Assembly: GCA_023426005.1 (NCBI GenBank)
Contig: JAFABO010000143.1
Location: 1 to 5,526, forward strand
Length of the DNA: 5,526 nucleotides
Reading direction: 5' to 3'
DNA from: Bacillota bacterium
GTDB taxonomy: Bacteria > Bacillota > Clostridia > Acetivibrionales > DSM-1351
The position numbers and the translations under genes are program-made. The stretch's first letter is position 1, and each line of letters starts with the position of its first letter. Positions 5,042 to 5,526 of the stretch are shown one piece after another. The notes below the pieces were generated by a model, which saw nothing but the letters and a program-made list of their open reading frames with translations, made no database searches and was not told the DNA's origin.

Positions 5042-5173
5042 TTAACCTTTTAAATAAATAGACTTAATAAAACTTGTGTACTTGTCTGAAATGTCTAATT
5101 CATATTCTTCAATAAAAACCTTATTTAGGCCATTACCTGATAATCCTGAGTTTTCGTATATAAAATTCAACAT
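5042..5173 (-). CDS. Doubtful 43-residue ORF, or 3' remnant of a gene
   Basis: A minus-strand frame from ATG 5173 encodes 43 residues starting MLNFIYENSGLSGNGLNK, with an acidic middle (IEEYELDISDKY) and a basic end (IYLKG). I do not recognise it. The composition is protein-like rather than random. GGAG (5180-5177) is only 3 nt before the ATG, too close for a good ribosome binding site, although a TTG one codon later would have 6 nt. It lies between a terminator (5212-5245) and the SH3b promoter dyad, with no clear promoter of its own. It may be the tail of a decayed gene. Confidence 0.3.
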   Translation of the reverse strand: MLNFIYENSGLSGNGLNKVFIEEYELDISDKYTSFIKSIYLKG

Positions 5174-5211
5174 TCACTCCATAACTCATTTTGCGAAGTA
5201 ATTTGTGCAAC

Positions 5212-5245
5212 AAAAAACCGCATTTCATTTAACTGAATATGCGGT
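5212..5245 (-). terminator. Strong terminator after the partial gene at the right edge
   Basis: On the minus strand, ACCGCAT/ATGCGGT (5245-5239 with 5223-5217) forms a 7-bp stem, extended by an inner TTCA/TGAA pairing after a 1-nt bulge, and is followed by TTTTTT (5217-5212). It begins 41 nt after the stop at 5287. The A/T runs on both sides mean it could also act weakly on the plus strand. Confidence 0.85.
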
Positions 5246-5286
5246 AAAAATTGTCTAATGCTTATATATATTAATTGTATTTTACA

Positions 5287-5526
5287 CTAGATTGACCTCT
5301 CTAAATATTTAATTGCTCCATCACAAAAGGCATCATAACGACTCTTATTAGCTGAATCATCATCTTCTTTCCAAATATCAAATATGTATTCTTTTTTTAA
5401 ATAAAGTATTTCACAAAAATCTCTAGCACTAAGTGTACTGTTCTCTAAAATATCTGTATAATTCATTATACGTTGATCTAAAATTTTATTCCATTTATCT
5501 TTGGAATTTATACTACTTATATGATA
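5287..5526 (-). CDS. C-terminal part of an unknown protein
   Basis: An open frame enters from the right edge and ends at TAG (5289-5287), giving 79 residues with the N-terminus outside the window. I do not recognise the family. The visible part is rich in charged and aromatic residues and looks like soluble helices: DKWNKILDQRIMNYTDIL, then SARDFCEILYLKKEYIFD, an acidic IWKEDDDSAN turn, and a final YDAFCDGAIKYLERSI. No membrane segment or known motif is seen. The codons are strongly AT-rich compared with lepA, as in the rest of this accessory stretch. A strong terminator 41 nt downstream supports it as a real expressed gene. ATG codon 21 could start a shorter protein, but the frame is open to the edge and I found no reason to prefer it. 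Confidence 0.6.
   Translation of the reverse strand, partial: YHISSINSKDKWNKILDQRIMNYTDILENSTLSARDFCEILYLKKEYIFDIWKEDDDSANKSRYDAFCDGAIKYLERSI

Noticed and set aside
1..5526. CRISPR array, tRNA, rRNA or riboswitch
   Set aside because: I saw no regularly spaced direct repeats, cloverleaf with tRNA consensus positions, rRNA segments or known riboswitch cores. The three-way fold at 2789-3063 is much larger than a tRNA and has unrelated sequence.

Overview
The window looks like a low-GC Gram-positive chromosome, most likely a Clostridia member. The evidence is the strong GGAGG ribosome binding sites, AT-rich intergenic DNA, factor-independent terminators, a clostridial-type LepA, and short secreted proteins with SH3b or Cys-rich repeats. 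The exact genus cannot be read from the sequence. Apart from one small gene, every gene is on the minus strand.

Positions 1-2747 are ordinary, well-conserved sequence. In transcription order they hold lepA (elongation factor 4, 2747 to 939), a PaaI-type hotdog thioesterase (868 to 413) and the start of a sugar-phosphate nucleotidyltransferase, probably a mannose-1-phosphate guanylyltransferase (199 to 1, cut by the window edge). A good terminator hairpin separates lepA from the thioesterase and lies only 21 nt before the thioesterase start codon.

Positions 2748-3063 hold the most structured non-coding object in the window. It is a 275-bp element with 20-bp perfect terminal inverted repeats. 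Its interior folds on paper into two long imperfect hairpins, so the whole resembles a three-way junction. It has no convincing gene and looks like a MITE-type element inserted about 41 bp upstream of the lepA start codon.

Positions 3064-5526 are an AT-rich accessory stretch of small genes, most with their own control signals. They are a 100-residue secreted Cys-rich protein (minus), a 46-residue SHOCT-like protein (plus) with its own -10 box, leader dyad and terminator, an SH3b domain ORF lacking a normal start and signal peptide, a complete secreted SH3b protein with a 13-bp dyad over its promoter region, a doubtful 43-residue ORF, and the C-terminal end of an unknown gene with a strong terminator. 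The secreted proteins suggest a cell-surface theme. Nothing in the sequence proves that these small genes work together; they look like independent units.
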